DNA of 64,000 bases, from positions 5,657,001 to 5,721,000 of the forward strand of contig JAZBRI010000008.1 of the NCBI GenBank assembly GCA_036874045.1. Direction: 5' to 3'. The first letter of the stretch is position 1. Each line of letters starts with the position of its first letter. Origin of the DNA: Cymodocea nodosa (taxonomy: Eukaryota; Streptophyta; Magnoliopsida; Alismatales; Cymodoceaceae). Positions 35,701-48,045 of the stretch are shown here, piece after piece. The notes under the pieces are model-generated. The model made no database searches, was not told the DNA's origin, and was given only the letters and a program-made list of their open reading frames with translations. The translations under genes were made by a program, and so were the position numbers.

Positions 35701-37640
35701 TTTCTCCCGTACCTATTTTTTTGCTAGTCCCTTAGCAAACTAATATGATCTAGTTAATTGAACTTTCTAAAGTGCTAAAACTATTTCTTTTCTTCGTAAA
35801 TTTGTATCCTTTTTGAAAATATCTATTTATCTTGTATTCTCAGAATATTAAAATTAGATTAATATTAAGATATTCTTCGCAAATCAGTAATCTAATTTAA
35901 CATTGTTCTTCTTTCCCCTTCTAGAAATATATTTTAGAAATACTTAAATTACATACAAAATATACTTTCATAAAATAGATGGTAGTTATACTATCAATTT
36001 TTTTTCAAATATTTGTTATCTTGAAATTTCAAATATGATTTCTAGAATCAATTTCAACTACATATGAATCAAAACACAACTCAACTTAATATAATTAAAA
36101 TAAAAAGAATAATGAAGTGTATCTTAAATAAACAACTTCAAAAGTCTAATCTTGATTCTAATATCAGTAATCATAAAGAACATAAACCATACTTGATTCA
36201 AAAGATATATGTACTTTTAATAAAACACTTTCATCTTTTTAGAATAGTATATACATATTTTTATTTTAAAAGTTAATTTGAAAAACTTGAATCATACAAG
36301 AGCTTTCTAGTGTACCCATGTATCGAGCTTTCAGTCAACAATCCTAGATTTGATTAAGACATTAGGTTACCAGATTTAAAGAGTTTTTTCTCAAGTCAAC
36401 AATCTTTACATACCTATATGCTTAAGTACAAAAAGCTTGTGATCAAACAAATCAATAAACTCTCAAAGTTTTTCACTTTATCCTCATTTTTTCTTTTCAA
36501 CATATTATATATGTATTTCATTTATATAGATTCAGTAAAGCACAAATCTTATATAATCCTGATTCTACGATTTATTGAAAAAATATAAATTCATATCAAT
36601 AAGCTCATACTTTTTACTATAGTTTAATATGATTTACACATAAATCATTCTACAAGTTTAATCAATCAAATTAAATGTATCCTTGATCATATGCATTTCA
36701 TTTAATCTAAAAATCAACAATTTAACTTTTTTAGGATTTTAGACAAATTTCTAAATTTTAGTTAAGCATTCTGATTTTCCTTTAAAATTGTAAAACTGTT
36801 AAACTGATAAAATTCAGTAAAAACATAAGATAAGATATCTCAAATTTGTATTAACAATAAAGTATTATAGTATCTTATGTAAGATATTAAATATAATATT
36901 TAAATAGTTACAAAAAAAAAAATTAGGCTTTTTTTTTAATTTTAGTTTACAATTTCAGTTATTAGAATGTTTCAGATAATTTTCGAATAGTTACAGTGAA
37001 TTTTCGGAAATTTATAGTAAAATTCATAAAAAATTTTATCAGATTCTACAAAAATTTACAAAACAATCCTAATTCCTACAATTGACAAGATTAATTCGAT
37101 TTTATCTAATTACCTCTTCCCCGTACCTACATTTTGCATTATCTTCAATGTAAAAGATTTATAGAAAATACAATATATGATAGTAGGCATGATAAACTAT
37201 TTCAATAACTTAGCACCTAAATCAACGAACTAAGTTCGTTGAGTTAATGAATAACTCCATGAACTGCATATGAATATAAATTTAAGATAAGTAATTAATC
37301 AACATACCTTGTTCGTTTGTATCTCTATTAATATCTTTTGACTTTTGATTCTGAAAAACTTTTTATTCACAAATAAAAGTAAAACATATAACAAAATAAC
37401 AAATAATAATAAAACATATATTGTTAGATATATGCATTATGTGGAACTTAGACTCCTAAGCCTTTGGTGACTCACAAGCAAGCTAGTTGATTTCTTAGAA
37501 TAAATACCAACAAATTGGATTAACATTTTTGTTTTTTACTTGTAAGATAAATAAAACATAAACTAAAATTTTTCCTTTCTCTTTTTTTCTTTATAAATAA
37601 AAACAGAATACACACAACACTAAAAATATAAAATCACAAT
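35701..37640 (-). other. 3' noncoding region of element B copy 4
   Basis: There is no gene here. The outer purine tract lies at 35701-35713 and the inner one (GGTACGGGGAAGAGGTAA on the minus strand) at about 37112-37129, after a TTGAAGATAATG variant of the motif seen in copy 3. The region is collinear with 21491-23250. Confidence 0.6.
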
Positions 37641-38760
37641 TTAAGAACATGATTGAAAGTAGTGACAAATAGAATGAATGTGTCAATCCAAGCAAAACCT
37701 TTAGGCATTATTCTCCTTATTGTTAATTCTACTTTAATGTAGTCTACTTATCTTTTTAATTTATAAACTTGTAGTATGTTATCAACATTAAATATGAGAG
37801 TATTACCATTAATGAAATGAAATGTAGATAAGACTCATTTTCTCAACCATCATGATAGTAGGTGTTTCTATTTTCACAAATACTTCAATGTACTAATCTT
37901 CCTACTTTCATTTGTTTAGGTCTTTCACTATCCATATTTGGAATTTCATCAGGTCATCTCACCATCTTACTAGACATAAAGTAGGATTATCAAATTCATT
38001 ATACCATATTCCCAATTGAATTTTATCATATTCTGTGGATGGTGGTTCAACTATAACTTAAGGTATATGTAATATTTCTATAAATTCATCATAAATGCTT
38101 ATGCTCACTATGTACAAATTAGATCTAAATGCAATTGATATATCTGTGATTAGATATATATACTCATTAAGTATCACATGAATGTTGTTAACTAGTGATC
38201 TATCTCCCAGATATACCATAACATTTTTGTTCCAAGATCTATTCATAAAATTGTAAATACTTAAACTTAATCCTTCATCTCAATTTCCAATTGGTCTCCA
38301 ATAAAATAATTTTTAGGAATCGTTAAATTACTATCATAAAATGTTAAGGTTGTCTCACAATTTTCAATTAGTACTTCAAACATATTAGATATTCCTATGT
38401 TCCATTCTTCTCTAGTAATATGATTTCTAATAAAAATATCACACTTTGGTTTAGTTCTATATACGATCAGTCCTTCATTATTCCCATAATATGATCTATT
38501 TCTTCTAATACATTAGGTGAAATTCCAACAATTTCTTCTATATTCAGGTATTCATAACTGATTGTACTACGACTGAATAAATTTCATAAAAATCTATCTC
38601 TAATGTTAGTCATCTTTGCAACTTGTAGTTTATGAAAATATCTTTTTGTGACACATTCTCTAATTTGTCTTGAGACACAACACAATTTGTACAGATCTTT
38701 AACTGATAAATTACTTAATACTTCTATCAATGCATCTAGTGGTAATTCCATCAATTTCAT
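37641..38760 (-). pseudogene. Captured F-box/FBA gene, copy 4
   Basis: It is collinear with the other three. The N-terminus has MELPLDALIEVLSNL followed by YKLCCVSRQIREC (F-box), and downstream come IYLITDISIAFRSNLYIVS and the FIEIL block. It lies 250 bp downstream of gag on the same strand. It is broken, with several breaks. Its divergence from copy 1 is lower than from copy 3 in the parts that can be read by eye, so copies 1 and 4 may form a subgroup. Confidence 0.65.
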
Positions 38761-39944
38761 CTGTTGTAATTCTATATTTAGCAACATAAAAAAAAATTCA
38801 AAAGAAATAAAATTTAATAGTTACTTACAGATACCTCCATGGAGTTAGGTTGTAACTCAATAGATTAAGTTTGTTGAGTTAAGTAATAACTTTACGGAAC
38901 TAATAATTATAAATAAAGCTTATATATATATATTTTTATGTTTTCTTTTTTTTTTGTATATATATTTTTTGCTTACTATAGTATACATATTTGCTAATAA
39001 TTATACTACCTTATTCAACTCCCCTCCTATAGGAGATATCAATTTCATTAATAGTTCTATTTAAAAGGTTTGGTATTGATTGACTTGGCAGTCCTCTTGT
39101 AGGTCTAACTTCTATTGATTCATTATATCTAGGAAGTATATTTCTATTCATGTTTTGATTCTAAACGACAGCATTTCCAAACACATGATCTAGACAATTG
39201 TTTAATTGTTAAATTATTTTTTCTAATTTCTATATTCTAGATCCTTGTTTAATTAATGCTTCATAACTTGAATTTCTATCATTTATATTTTCTCCTCCTT
39301 GGAAATTATTATTTCTCTAAGATAAATTCGAGTGATTCCTCCAATTAAGGTTATAAGAATTATCAAAATTATTTTTCTAGTTTCTAACATAGATAACATT
39401 TAAGTCATTAATATTTACATTCTTTTCTACTAGTTTTTTATTTAATGATAATTCTTCTATTTTTCTAATTAACTTAGTTAATTTAACTTCAAGCATAGTA
39501 CTTGAATCAATTTCATGCATTCCTCTTGGTAATATTTTCTTATCTATAATTGCTTTAGTTGAGTTTTCCCATTGAGCAATTCTTTTTGCAAAATTTTCTA
39601 AATAAGCCCATGCTTCCTCACTATACAGCTTTAGAAATCCATTTTGATAGATAGATTTTAATAAAGATTTAGTTAAAACATCTATGACTTCATAAATTAT
39701 ATCTTACTCATTGTATGGTGTGGGCATTGAGTCAATAAATCTTTAAATCATTCAAAATATTTCTAGAATGATTCTCCTTGTTTTTGGCTACACATTAATA
39801 TTTCCTTTTTCTTTTTAATTGTTTGATGAGTTGGATAATATTTTTTTAGAAAAACTGAACAAAATTCAGTCTATGTAAAAATTAAATCAGGAGCTAGAGT
39901 ATATAACCTTCTTTTAGTTATGTCTTTTAAAGCAAAGAGAATAT

Positions 39945-41337
39945 TGTTAGGATCGGTAGGCTCACTAAATGGGGGGTGAATAGTGAAGATGTGTAAATTT
40001 TATTTCTTTTAATTTAGAATCAACTGATTCTATTAATTAGTGAGTTGAAATAATTTAACTAGATGTAAAGCAATAAATTGAAAGTAACACAACAATTTTT
40101 AGGTGGTTCACCAACTCGACTAGTCCACCCCCAAGATACACTTGGGCTTCACGAAGTATACAAGTACTTATAACACTTACTTTCAGTTTGAAGCAAGAAC
40201 CAACACTTAAAGCTTTCAGGTATAAGCTCAACAACCAACCTTTCTTCGAGCTTTCAGGTTGAAGCTCTCAACCAATAGAGAGTTTTCAGGTTGAAACTCC
40301 TAAACCAACACTTTGAGTTTGTAACACAGAGTTAGAGCGTAGGGAGCTTTTGTGCTGTAGAAGACTTGAGAGTGTTTCTGAATGATGTAGACTTGAGTAT
40401 ATCTCTGAAAGTGTTTGTAGCTCACTGTATATGATAATTGTTTTTTGTGTCTCTGATCTTCTCTTCATTTCTCATATTTATACCAAGAGGTATAATGATC
40501 ATATTCTCTTCCAACGGATGTATTCTGCTATACTTGCAAAGAAATCAGACCTAAATATGGTAAGTTACCGTTTAGGGAGATATTTCAAGATACCCTTCCA
40601 ATTTCCTATGTTTTTCAGAGGCTTAGCCATGTAACTCTCCGAAAATCAATAGTAACCTATCGAAAAGTCACTTAAGTCTTTCTGCCATGTAGGATTCCAG
40701 ATCATACAGATGAGCTATCATTCGATTGGATACTTGCAACTGTAACTTACCGAACTGTCCTTTGACTGTCGGATAGTTAGCTACAGTAACCCTCTGAAAT
40801 CCTTCTTTAAGTTTCCGACTGTTTTCTTATTTCAGCATGTGCATAATAGAATAACTTAAGTTTCGGATGGTTATAACTATAACTCACTGAAACTCTTCAA
40901 ATTTCGGATAGTTAGCTTTCTACCTTTTCGAAAAGCCTTTTAAACTTCTGTTCTGGATTTCTACACGTGGGAAATTCAATGGCTTAAGTTTCGGATAGTT
41001 AGCTACAGTAACTTTCTGATTCTTCATACAACCATCATTCTAACTCTCCAAATGCCTTCTACTTTCGGATAGTTATCCTTCTAACTGTTCGATAAAGTTT
41101 CTGTTGCTTAACACTAACTCTTTGGATACTTAAGCCTAATAACTCACCAAAAATTTGTCTCTTTCGGATGGTTAAGCCTGGTAACCTTCCGAAATCCTGT
41201 TTATCTCTTGCAACACATATTGAACTATCTGTAATGACTTATCTGCCTTTTGAGCTATCAAATCTGTGAAATATAAAATGTTTCCTCACATAGGTTTTTG
41301 CATTATTAAAATACTATGGTCCTAACAATCTCCCCCT
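39945..41337 (-). repeat. 3' LTR of the copia element
   Basis: 1393 bp, with ends TGTTAGG / CCTAACA in both orientations. It carries the C-rich TTCACCCCCC block near its outer end. Half-sites and CGGATAGTTA-type motifs are dense between 40590 and 41180. Confidence 0.9.
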
Positions 41338-41339
41338 TT

Positions 41340-41740
41340 TTGATAATGATAAAATCCTTTACATTTATTTACATATATTTCACTCCCTAGATTGTTTCTA
41401 TATATTCAGTCACACAAAAACTAAGTAAAGCAAATATTTACAATGAATGCAATAAAGTGGAGTTAATTCCTCCCCTTGACTGTGTGTTGGAAATAGTGTA
41501 ATTTTCATATTCTTCTCCTCCTATCTGTGTGCTGGGATTTTCTTCCCCCTTTTATACTTCTCCCTCTATCTATACTGGAAATACTGTAATTTCCATATTC
41601 TTCTCCTTCTTTTTGTCATTATATAAAAATGTGACTTGTAAAACTGATATCTAATATGTCCTGCACGAGTACACGTTAGTAGAAAACAAGCTCCCATATG
41701 GTGAGCTTGAGAAATAATAGATGAAAGCATTTAAAGATCA
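41340..41740 (-). other. Noncoding stretch between pol end and 3' LTR
   Basis: It contains the polypurine tract at its LTR side (minus-strand AAAAAGGGGGAGAT) and two more CCCCTT-type pyrimidine runs on the plus strand (41472 and 41543), which look like decayed purine tracts. No gene is seen; in SIRE elements with an env-like gene, that gene would sit here. Confidence 0.6.
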
Positions 41741-41744
41741 TGTA

Positions 41745-43330
41745 ATGAACATATGCCTAGATTTCTTCTAATATGATTAAAGGTTGATTCATTTAAGGGT
41801 TTTGTGAAAATATCTACAAGTTGATTTTCTGTTGGAACAAACTTACGTGAGATATTCCCTTTTTCCACATGATCTCTCAAAAAATGATGTCTGATCTTGA
41901 TATGTTTGGCTCTGGAATGGAGTACTGTATTCTTAGATAAGCTTATTGCACTACTGTTATCACAAAGTATATCTGTATTCTGAATTTTCAGTTTGTAATC
42001 TACTAGAGTTTGCTACATCCATAAAATTTGAGCACAAAATAAACCTACTACAATATATTTGGCTTCAGTAGTAGATAATGCAATGCAATTTTGTTTCTTA
42101 CTGAACCATGAAATTAAAGAATTTCCAAGCAATTAGCATGTGCCACTTGTACTTTTTCTATCTGATTTGTTGTCTGCATAATCTGCATCATTATAGTCTG
42201 TTAACGTTAGACTGTTGTCAGCTGAGTAGTATAATCTGAAATATTTAGTGCATTGTAGATATTTGAAAATTCTTTTGACTGATTTCAGATGAGATTCCTT
42301 TGGTGATGCTTGAAATCTAGCACACAAACATACACTGAACATGATGTCTGGCCTACTTGCTGAAAAATACAACAGAGATCCAATCATGCCTCTATATTTC
42401 TTTTGATCTACAACACTTGAGTCATCAATTTGAAGTTTAGTGCTTGAACTCATTGGTGTGTTTGCAGATTTGATATTTTCAAAGTCAAATTTCTTTAACA
42501 TCTCTTTGCAGTATTTTTCTTGGTTGACAAAGATGCCATTTTGCACTTGGTGGATATGTAAACCTAAAAAAAACTTCAATTCTCCCATCATACTCATTTC
42601 AAATTTATTTTTCATCAAATTTTGAAATCCATGACAGTTTTTTTGATGTACCTCCAAAAACTATATCATCAGCATATATCTGAACTAACAAAATGTGCAA
42701 ATCAAAGGTTTTGATAAACAAAGTGTTGTCCACTTTGCCTATAGAGAAATTATTTTTAGTTAAGAACTTTTTCAATTTCTCATACCATGCCTTAGGTGCT
42801 TGTTTCAGACCATATAAAGCCTTTCTTAGTTTGTTGGCATGATCTAACTTGACTTCATCTTCAAATCCGAGAGGTTGTTTAACAAAAACTTCTTGAATTT
42901 CTCCATTTAAAAATACACTTTTCACATCCATCTGAAACAATTTTATTCTTATGCTGCTTGCAAAAGCAAGCAACATTCTGATAGCTTCTATTCTAGCTAC
43001 AAGTGCAAAAGTTTCTTCATAGTCAATACCTTCTTGTTGATTATAACCCTATGCAACCAATCGTGCTTTATTTCTGAGTATATTTCCTTCTTCATCTAAT
43101 TTGTTTTTGAAAATTTATTTAGTTCCAATGATGGATTTTCCTATAGGTTTTTCCACTAATTTCCAAACATTGTTTTTCTGGAATTGATTTAATTCTTCCT
43201 ACATGGCCATTGTCCAGTAAATATCCTTACAAACTTCATCTACTGATTTTGGCTTTATTTTTGACACAAATGCATAGTAATTGCAAATATCTTGTGCTTT
43301 GCTTCTAATTTGTACCCCTTTGGTTATATT
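41745..43330 (-). pseudogene. pol: Copia RT and RNase H
   Basis: The RT part (about 43200-42300) shows FQMDVKSVFLNGEIQ, YGLKQAPKAWYE and the catalytic YADDIVFG. It is followed by the GSLLYFSASRPDI connection block. RNase H (about 42210-41745) has DADYA, the KST-GTC block and, near 41900, the LHSRAKHI-type end. Both match the SIRE branch. RT copies element RNA into DNA and RNase H removes the RNA. It is a broken fossil. Confidence 0.85.
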
Positions 43331-43689
43331 TCCAATTATTTGTTCCATGGGATGATCAGATTTGAACTTCCAACTGTTTTGATTCTGATCTAAAACTTGA
43401 GATTTGAGTTTCTACTTGCAGCTACCTTTTTCCAAACATTCATTTTCACTATCACTATCAATCTTCAAATTTTTGAAATTCTGTATTAGATCTTTATCAA
43501 ACTGAACATTTATATTTTCCTCTACTCTTCTATCTTTAGCAAAGTATACTCTATAAGCTTTGCTTCTAGATGAGTATCCAACAAGTATGGAAGGTTTAGA
43601 TTTTGCATCAAACTTGTCTTTAGCATTTCTAGTGTTTAAGACAAAACATTTGCATCCGAATGTCTTAAAGTAACCAACATTTGGAGTCT

Positions 43690-44740
43690 TATCAAACTAA
43701 ATTTCGAAATGTGTCTTATTCATCATAGATTTGATGTGAGTTCTGTTAGAGATGTGACAAGCTGTTCCTACAACTTCAGCCCAAAGAAATGTTGGCAGAT
43801 CAGTGGCATTCAACATGGTTTTAACCATTTCTTGCAATGTCCTATTCTTTCTTTCCACTACTCCATTTTGAGTTGGAGTTCTAGGATAAGAGAATTCATG
43901 TAAAATTCCAAATGAATTGCAAAGATTTTCGAAATCATAGTTTTCAAATTCTCCTCCATGATCACTTCTGATTTTCTTCACTGTTAGTTTCTTCTGGTTT
44001 TGAATTCTAATGCAAAATTTTCAAAATACACTACATGTCTCATTTTTGTGAGTCAAAAATATTACCCAGGTTAATCTAGAAAAATCATCTACAATAACAA
44101 GAGTATATTTTCGACCTCCAAGACTTGAAATTTGAGTTGGGCCAAATAGATCTAGATGTAAAAGTTCCAATGGTCTTTTGGTGATAATTTCATGTTTGCT
44201 ATGAAGAGAAGTTCTCTTCAGATTCCCTAACATACAATCACTACACACCTTGTCTTTCTTGAATGTAAGTTTAGACAGACCTCTAACAAGATCACCTTTG
44301 GATAACTTTCTAAGAGTCTTCATACTAACGTGACCAAGTCTTTTATGCCACAACCAATCATCTTCACTAGATGCTACCAAACAAGAATTGCTTGCAAAAT
44401 TTTCACATGGAAAGTTTAGTGTATAAATTGAGCAATTTCTAATACTAGTAAATTTTATTTCATTTGTAGCTGGATCAATAATGTGATAATTTTCAGTAGT
44501 AAAAGAAATTGCATAACCTTTATCACATAATTATCCTACACTTAATAAATTTTGTTTCAGTCCATTGATATGCAAGACATTCTCAATTCTACCATTTTCA
44601 GATGTAATATTTCCTATTGCAGTTATTTTACACTTTTCATTATTCCCAAATTTAACAAATCCTGAACTTAAGTTTTTAACTGAATCAAGAAATCTTTTCT
44701 TACCTGTCATATGATTTGAGCATCCATTGTCCACAATCCA
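43690..44740 (-). pseudogene. pol: Copia protease end and integrase
   Basis: The stretch at 44734-44531 holds the DNGCSNHMTG block, the copia protease active-site region with its usual downstream LLSVG. Integrase follows (44380-43690): a zinc-binding WHKRLGH with CSDC, then the catalytic core with LLHLDLFGP, VDDFSR, IRSDHGGEFEN and NGVVERKNRTLQ. Integrase joins the DNA copy to the host chromosome. The order PR-IN-RT-RH is that of Ty1/copia. Confidence 0.85.
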
Positions 44741-44989
44741 TTTTGTTGAACGTGCTTGGAGCTCCTTGTCATCCTGTAATTTATACTGAAATTAAGGCTT
44801 TTGGTACTCAAATCTTCTTGGGTCAAGTAGAGTTAGTCTTTAAAACATTAAATTTGTTGCCTCTTGGTAGCCACATATGACCCGATCTTCTTCTAATAGC
44901 AAAAACAGTGGTGTCATCTCTATATGATTGAATCATGCCACCACAATAAGGTACTTCCTGTGGTGTAGCATACCCTAGGCCAAATTTAC

Positions 44990-46332
44990 TTTCATTAGGT
45001 CATTGAGATCCTATCATTTTATGTAGTCCTTTTTAACATTGTGTAAATTTACATATGGTATTTTTCAAATTAGAGATTGTAGTTAATAAGTTTTTATTTT
45101 CTTCTTTTAGCTCACAGTTATCACAACTATATTTATCCAAGTTAGTTTTCATATTTCTATTTTCAACTACAGTTGTTTCTAATTCAACAAAGGAATCTTC
45201 TAAATAATTATTCAACCTTTTAATTTCTTTCTTATATTCTCTACATTTAACATATAGATTATCTACAGTACACAGAAGACTATTAACATCTAATTCATCA
45301 TGCTTGTTTTCTGAATAAGAGGAAGTAGAGCATACCTCTTGTGCTGCAAAGCACACGTTGGCTGCAACTTCATCTTCAGAATCAAAAGAACTGTTTGAGG
45401 AGCTACTATCATCCCAAGTAGCTTTGAGAGCCATTTTCTTTTTGTTCTTCCATCTCTTCTTCCTATCTGATTGATCCTCTTCTGTCTAAAATGAACAGAA
45501 AGTTTGTATGTGTCCTTGTCTTTTGCATTTAAAGCATGTAGGGACAGTTCTATTGGAGGAGTTGGTCTTATGATTTTTCTTCATGAACTTTCTGAAGTTC
45601 CTTGCCAGCAACATAATCTCATCATCATCTGAACTTAAAGCTTCTTCAGTTGAAGGAAATGCAATTTCCTTTTTCTTATCAGCTTTCTTTTCGAACAGTT
45701 CCTTCTTATTCCTTCCAGTCTTTCATTTGAACTTCGTGGGCCAGAAGATTGCCCAACAGTTCTTCAACCACGTAGTTATTTAAATCCTTGGAATCTTGAA
45801 TAGAGGTGGATTTCTATTTCCACTCGACAGTTAAACTTCTTAGGATCTTCTGTACATGTTCACGAGAAGAGAATTTCTTTCCCAGACCTTTCAGAATATT
45901 AATGATTTCAGTAAATCTTGAAAACATTTCAGTTATGTTTTCATTATCATCCATTTTAAATAGTTCTAATTTTCTCAACAAAATGCTAATTTTGGTGTCC
46001 TTTACCTGGCTTGTACCTTCGTGAGTAACTTGAAGGATTTTCCAAGCCTCATGTGTAGACTTGCATGCAGAAACTTTGTTATATTGTTCAGCAGTTAGTG
46101 CACAATATATAGCATTCAGCCTTCTAGCATCCAACTGGATGATTCTCTCATCCTCCTCAGACCAATCCATAACATTACTGGTTGGAAGTGTAGTTCCAAG
46201 AACAATAATCTTCTAGAGTTTTACATCAGAACTCCTAAGGAAACACTCCATTCTATTCTTCCAATAATTATAATTGAAACCATCGAATAGAGGAGTTCTA
46301 TGGATATTTTATCCCTCAGCAAATTGAGCCAT
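44990..46332 (-). pseudogene. gag: Copia Gag
   Basis: It begins at 46332, about 40 bp downstream of the primer-binding site. The N-terminal part has the UBN2-type Gag core (EQYNKVSACKSTHEAWKIL, TKISILLRKLELFKM). A CCHC zinc knuckle lies at 45487-45540 (CFKCKRQGH). A Ser/Asp-rich acidic stretch and a coiled coil (YKKEIKRLNNYLEDSF) follow at 45434-45033. This layout is typical of the SIRE branch. Confidence 0.8.
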
Positions 46333-46369
46333 AAATCCAGATGGTTAAATCTTATAATGGATTAACCAA

Positions 46370-46381
46370 GCTCTGATACCA
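46370..46381 (-). other. Primer-binding site, initiator Met tRNA
   Basis: Minus-strand TGGTATCAGAGC starts three bases inside the 5' LTR end (46384) and is the standard site for tRNA-iMet in plant copia elements. The second copia element has the same site at 61852-61863. Confidence 0.9.
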
Positions 46382-46383
46382 AT

Positions 46384-47761
46384 TGTTAGGATCGATAGGT
46401 TCACTAGAGGGGGGTGAATGGTGAAGATGTGTAAATTTTACTTCTTTTAATTTAGAATCAACTGATTCTATTAATCATTGAGTTGAAATAATTTAACTAG
46501 ATGTAAAGCAATAAATTGAAAGTAACACAACAATTTTTAGGTGGTTCACCAACTCGGCTAGTTCACCCCCAAGATACACTTGGGTTTTACTAAGTATACG
46601 AGTACTTACAACACTTGTTTTCAAGTTGAAGCAAGAATCAACACTTAGAGCTTTCAGGTATAAGCTCAACAACCAACCTTTCTTCGAGCTTTCAGGTTGA
46701 AGCTTTCAACCAATAGAGTTTTTAAGTTGAAACTCCCAAACCAACACTTTGAGTTTGTAACACAGAGTCAGAGTGCAGGGAGCTTTTGTGCTGCAAAAGA
46801 CTTGAGAGTGTTTCTGAATGATGCATACTTGAGTGTATCTCTGAAAGTGTTTGTAGCTCACTATATATGATAATCATTTTTTGTCTCTGATCTTCTCTTC
46901 ATTTCTCATATTTATACCAAGAGGTATAACGATCATATTCTCTTCCAACGGATGTATTTTGCTGTACTTGCAAAGAAATCAGACCTAAATATGGTAAGTT
47001 ACCGTTCAGGGAGGTATTTCAAGATACCCTTCTGATTTCCTATGTTTTTCGGAGGCTTAGTCATGTAACTCTCCGAAAATCAATAGTAACCTACCGAAAA
47101 GTCACTTAAGTCTTTTTGCCATGTAGGATTTCAGATCGTACAGATGAACTGTCATTTGATCGGATACTTGCAACTATAACTTACCGAACTATCCTTTGAC
47201 TATCAAATAGTTAGTTATAGTAATCCTTCGAAATCCTTCTTTAAGTTTCTGACTGCTTTCTTATTTCAGCATGTGCATAATAGAATAACTTAAGTTTCAG
47301 ATGGTTATAATTGTAACTCACCGAAACTCTTCAAATTTCGGATAGTTAGCTTTCTACATTTCCAAAAAGCCTTTTAAACTTCTGTTCTGGATTTCTACAT
47401 ATGGGAAATTCAGTGACTTAAGTTTCAGATAGTTAGCTATAGTAACTTTTCGATTTTTCATACAGCCATCCTTCTAACTCTCTAAAGGCATTCTACTTTC
47501 GGATAGTTATCCTTCTAACTGTTCGATAAAGTTTCTTCTACTTAACACTAACTCTTCAGATACTTAAGCTTGATAACTCACCGAAAATTTGTCTATTCCA
47601 GATGGTTAAGCCTGATAACCTTCCGAAATCCTATTTATCTCTTGCTGCACATATTAAACTATCTGTAATGACTTATCTACCTTCTGAGCTATCAAATCTG
47701 TGAAATACAAAATGTTTCCTCACATGGGTTTTTGCATTATCAAAATACTAGGGTTCTAACA
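46384..47761 (-). repeat. 5' LTR of the copia element
   Basis: 1378 bp, collinear with 39945-41337 over its whole length. The target duplication AATAT follows at 47762-47766. Confidence 0.9.
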
Positions 47762-48045
47762 AATATATCTAATTTTAATAGCATTAATACTCATATTCAG
47801 CATTCTCATCATTTGACAAACTTCACTAAATTCTCTAAGGAAATAATAGGCATCTTCTCTTTCTAATCCATGAAAATATGGTAATTGTCTAATATAATTA
47901 GATTTTAGTTCAAAGCTATCTCCCTCAAAGTTTGGCAATCAAATGCATGAAAGTTCGTCTATTAATTCAGGATAAAGAATTTCTCTTAATGGTTTTTCTA
48001 CTAGAGCAGTCATTTCTTCATTTTCCTTTAATGAAATGTTAGCTA

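Larger units (their letters stand above)
39945..47761 (-). mobile_element. SIRE-like Ty1/copia element, full length
   Basis: This minus-strand element of 7817 bp has its 5' LTR at 47761-46384 and its 3' LTR at 41337-39945. The primer-binding site TGGTATCAGAGC (46381-46370) is complementary to initiator methionine tRNA, and the polypurine tract AAAAAGGGGGAGAT is at 41351-41338. The target duplication AATAT lies at 39940-39944 and 47762-47766. Gag, protease, integrase, RT and RNase H follow in copia order; I see no env-like gene before the 3' LTR. By eye the LTRs agree at about 93-95% over the first 220 bp, which at usual plant rates suggests an age of a few million years. It is broken, with several breaks. 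Confidence 0.9.
39013..48013 (-). pseudogene. Athila-type gag, copy 4, split by a copia insertion
   Basis: The downstream part (39013-39944) and the N-terminal part (47762-48013) both match the gag at 24579-25766, and the copia element lies between them with a 5-bp AATAT duplication. The N-terminal part has LPNFEGDSFELKSNYI and an LREFSEVCQMM block. The C-terminal part keeps the coiled-coil region and the VNEID-type end. It is broken in several places besides the insertion. Confidence 0.7.

Noticed and set aside
8010-38760. The F-box copies as a tandem host F-box gene cluster, common in plants
   Set aside because: Each full copy has gag upstream on the same strand and the same 3' noncoding region downstream, and two of them end in B-type LTRs. 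The flanks are element DNA, not host DNA.
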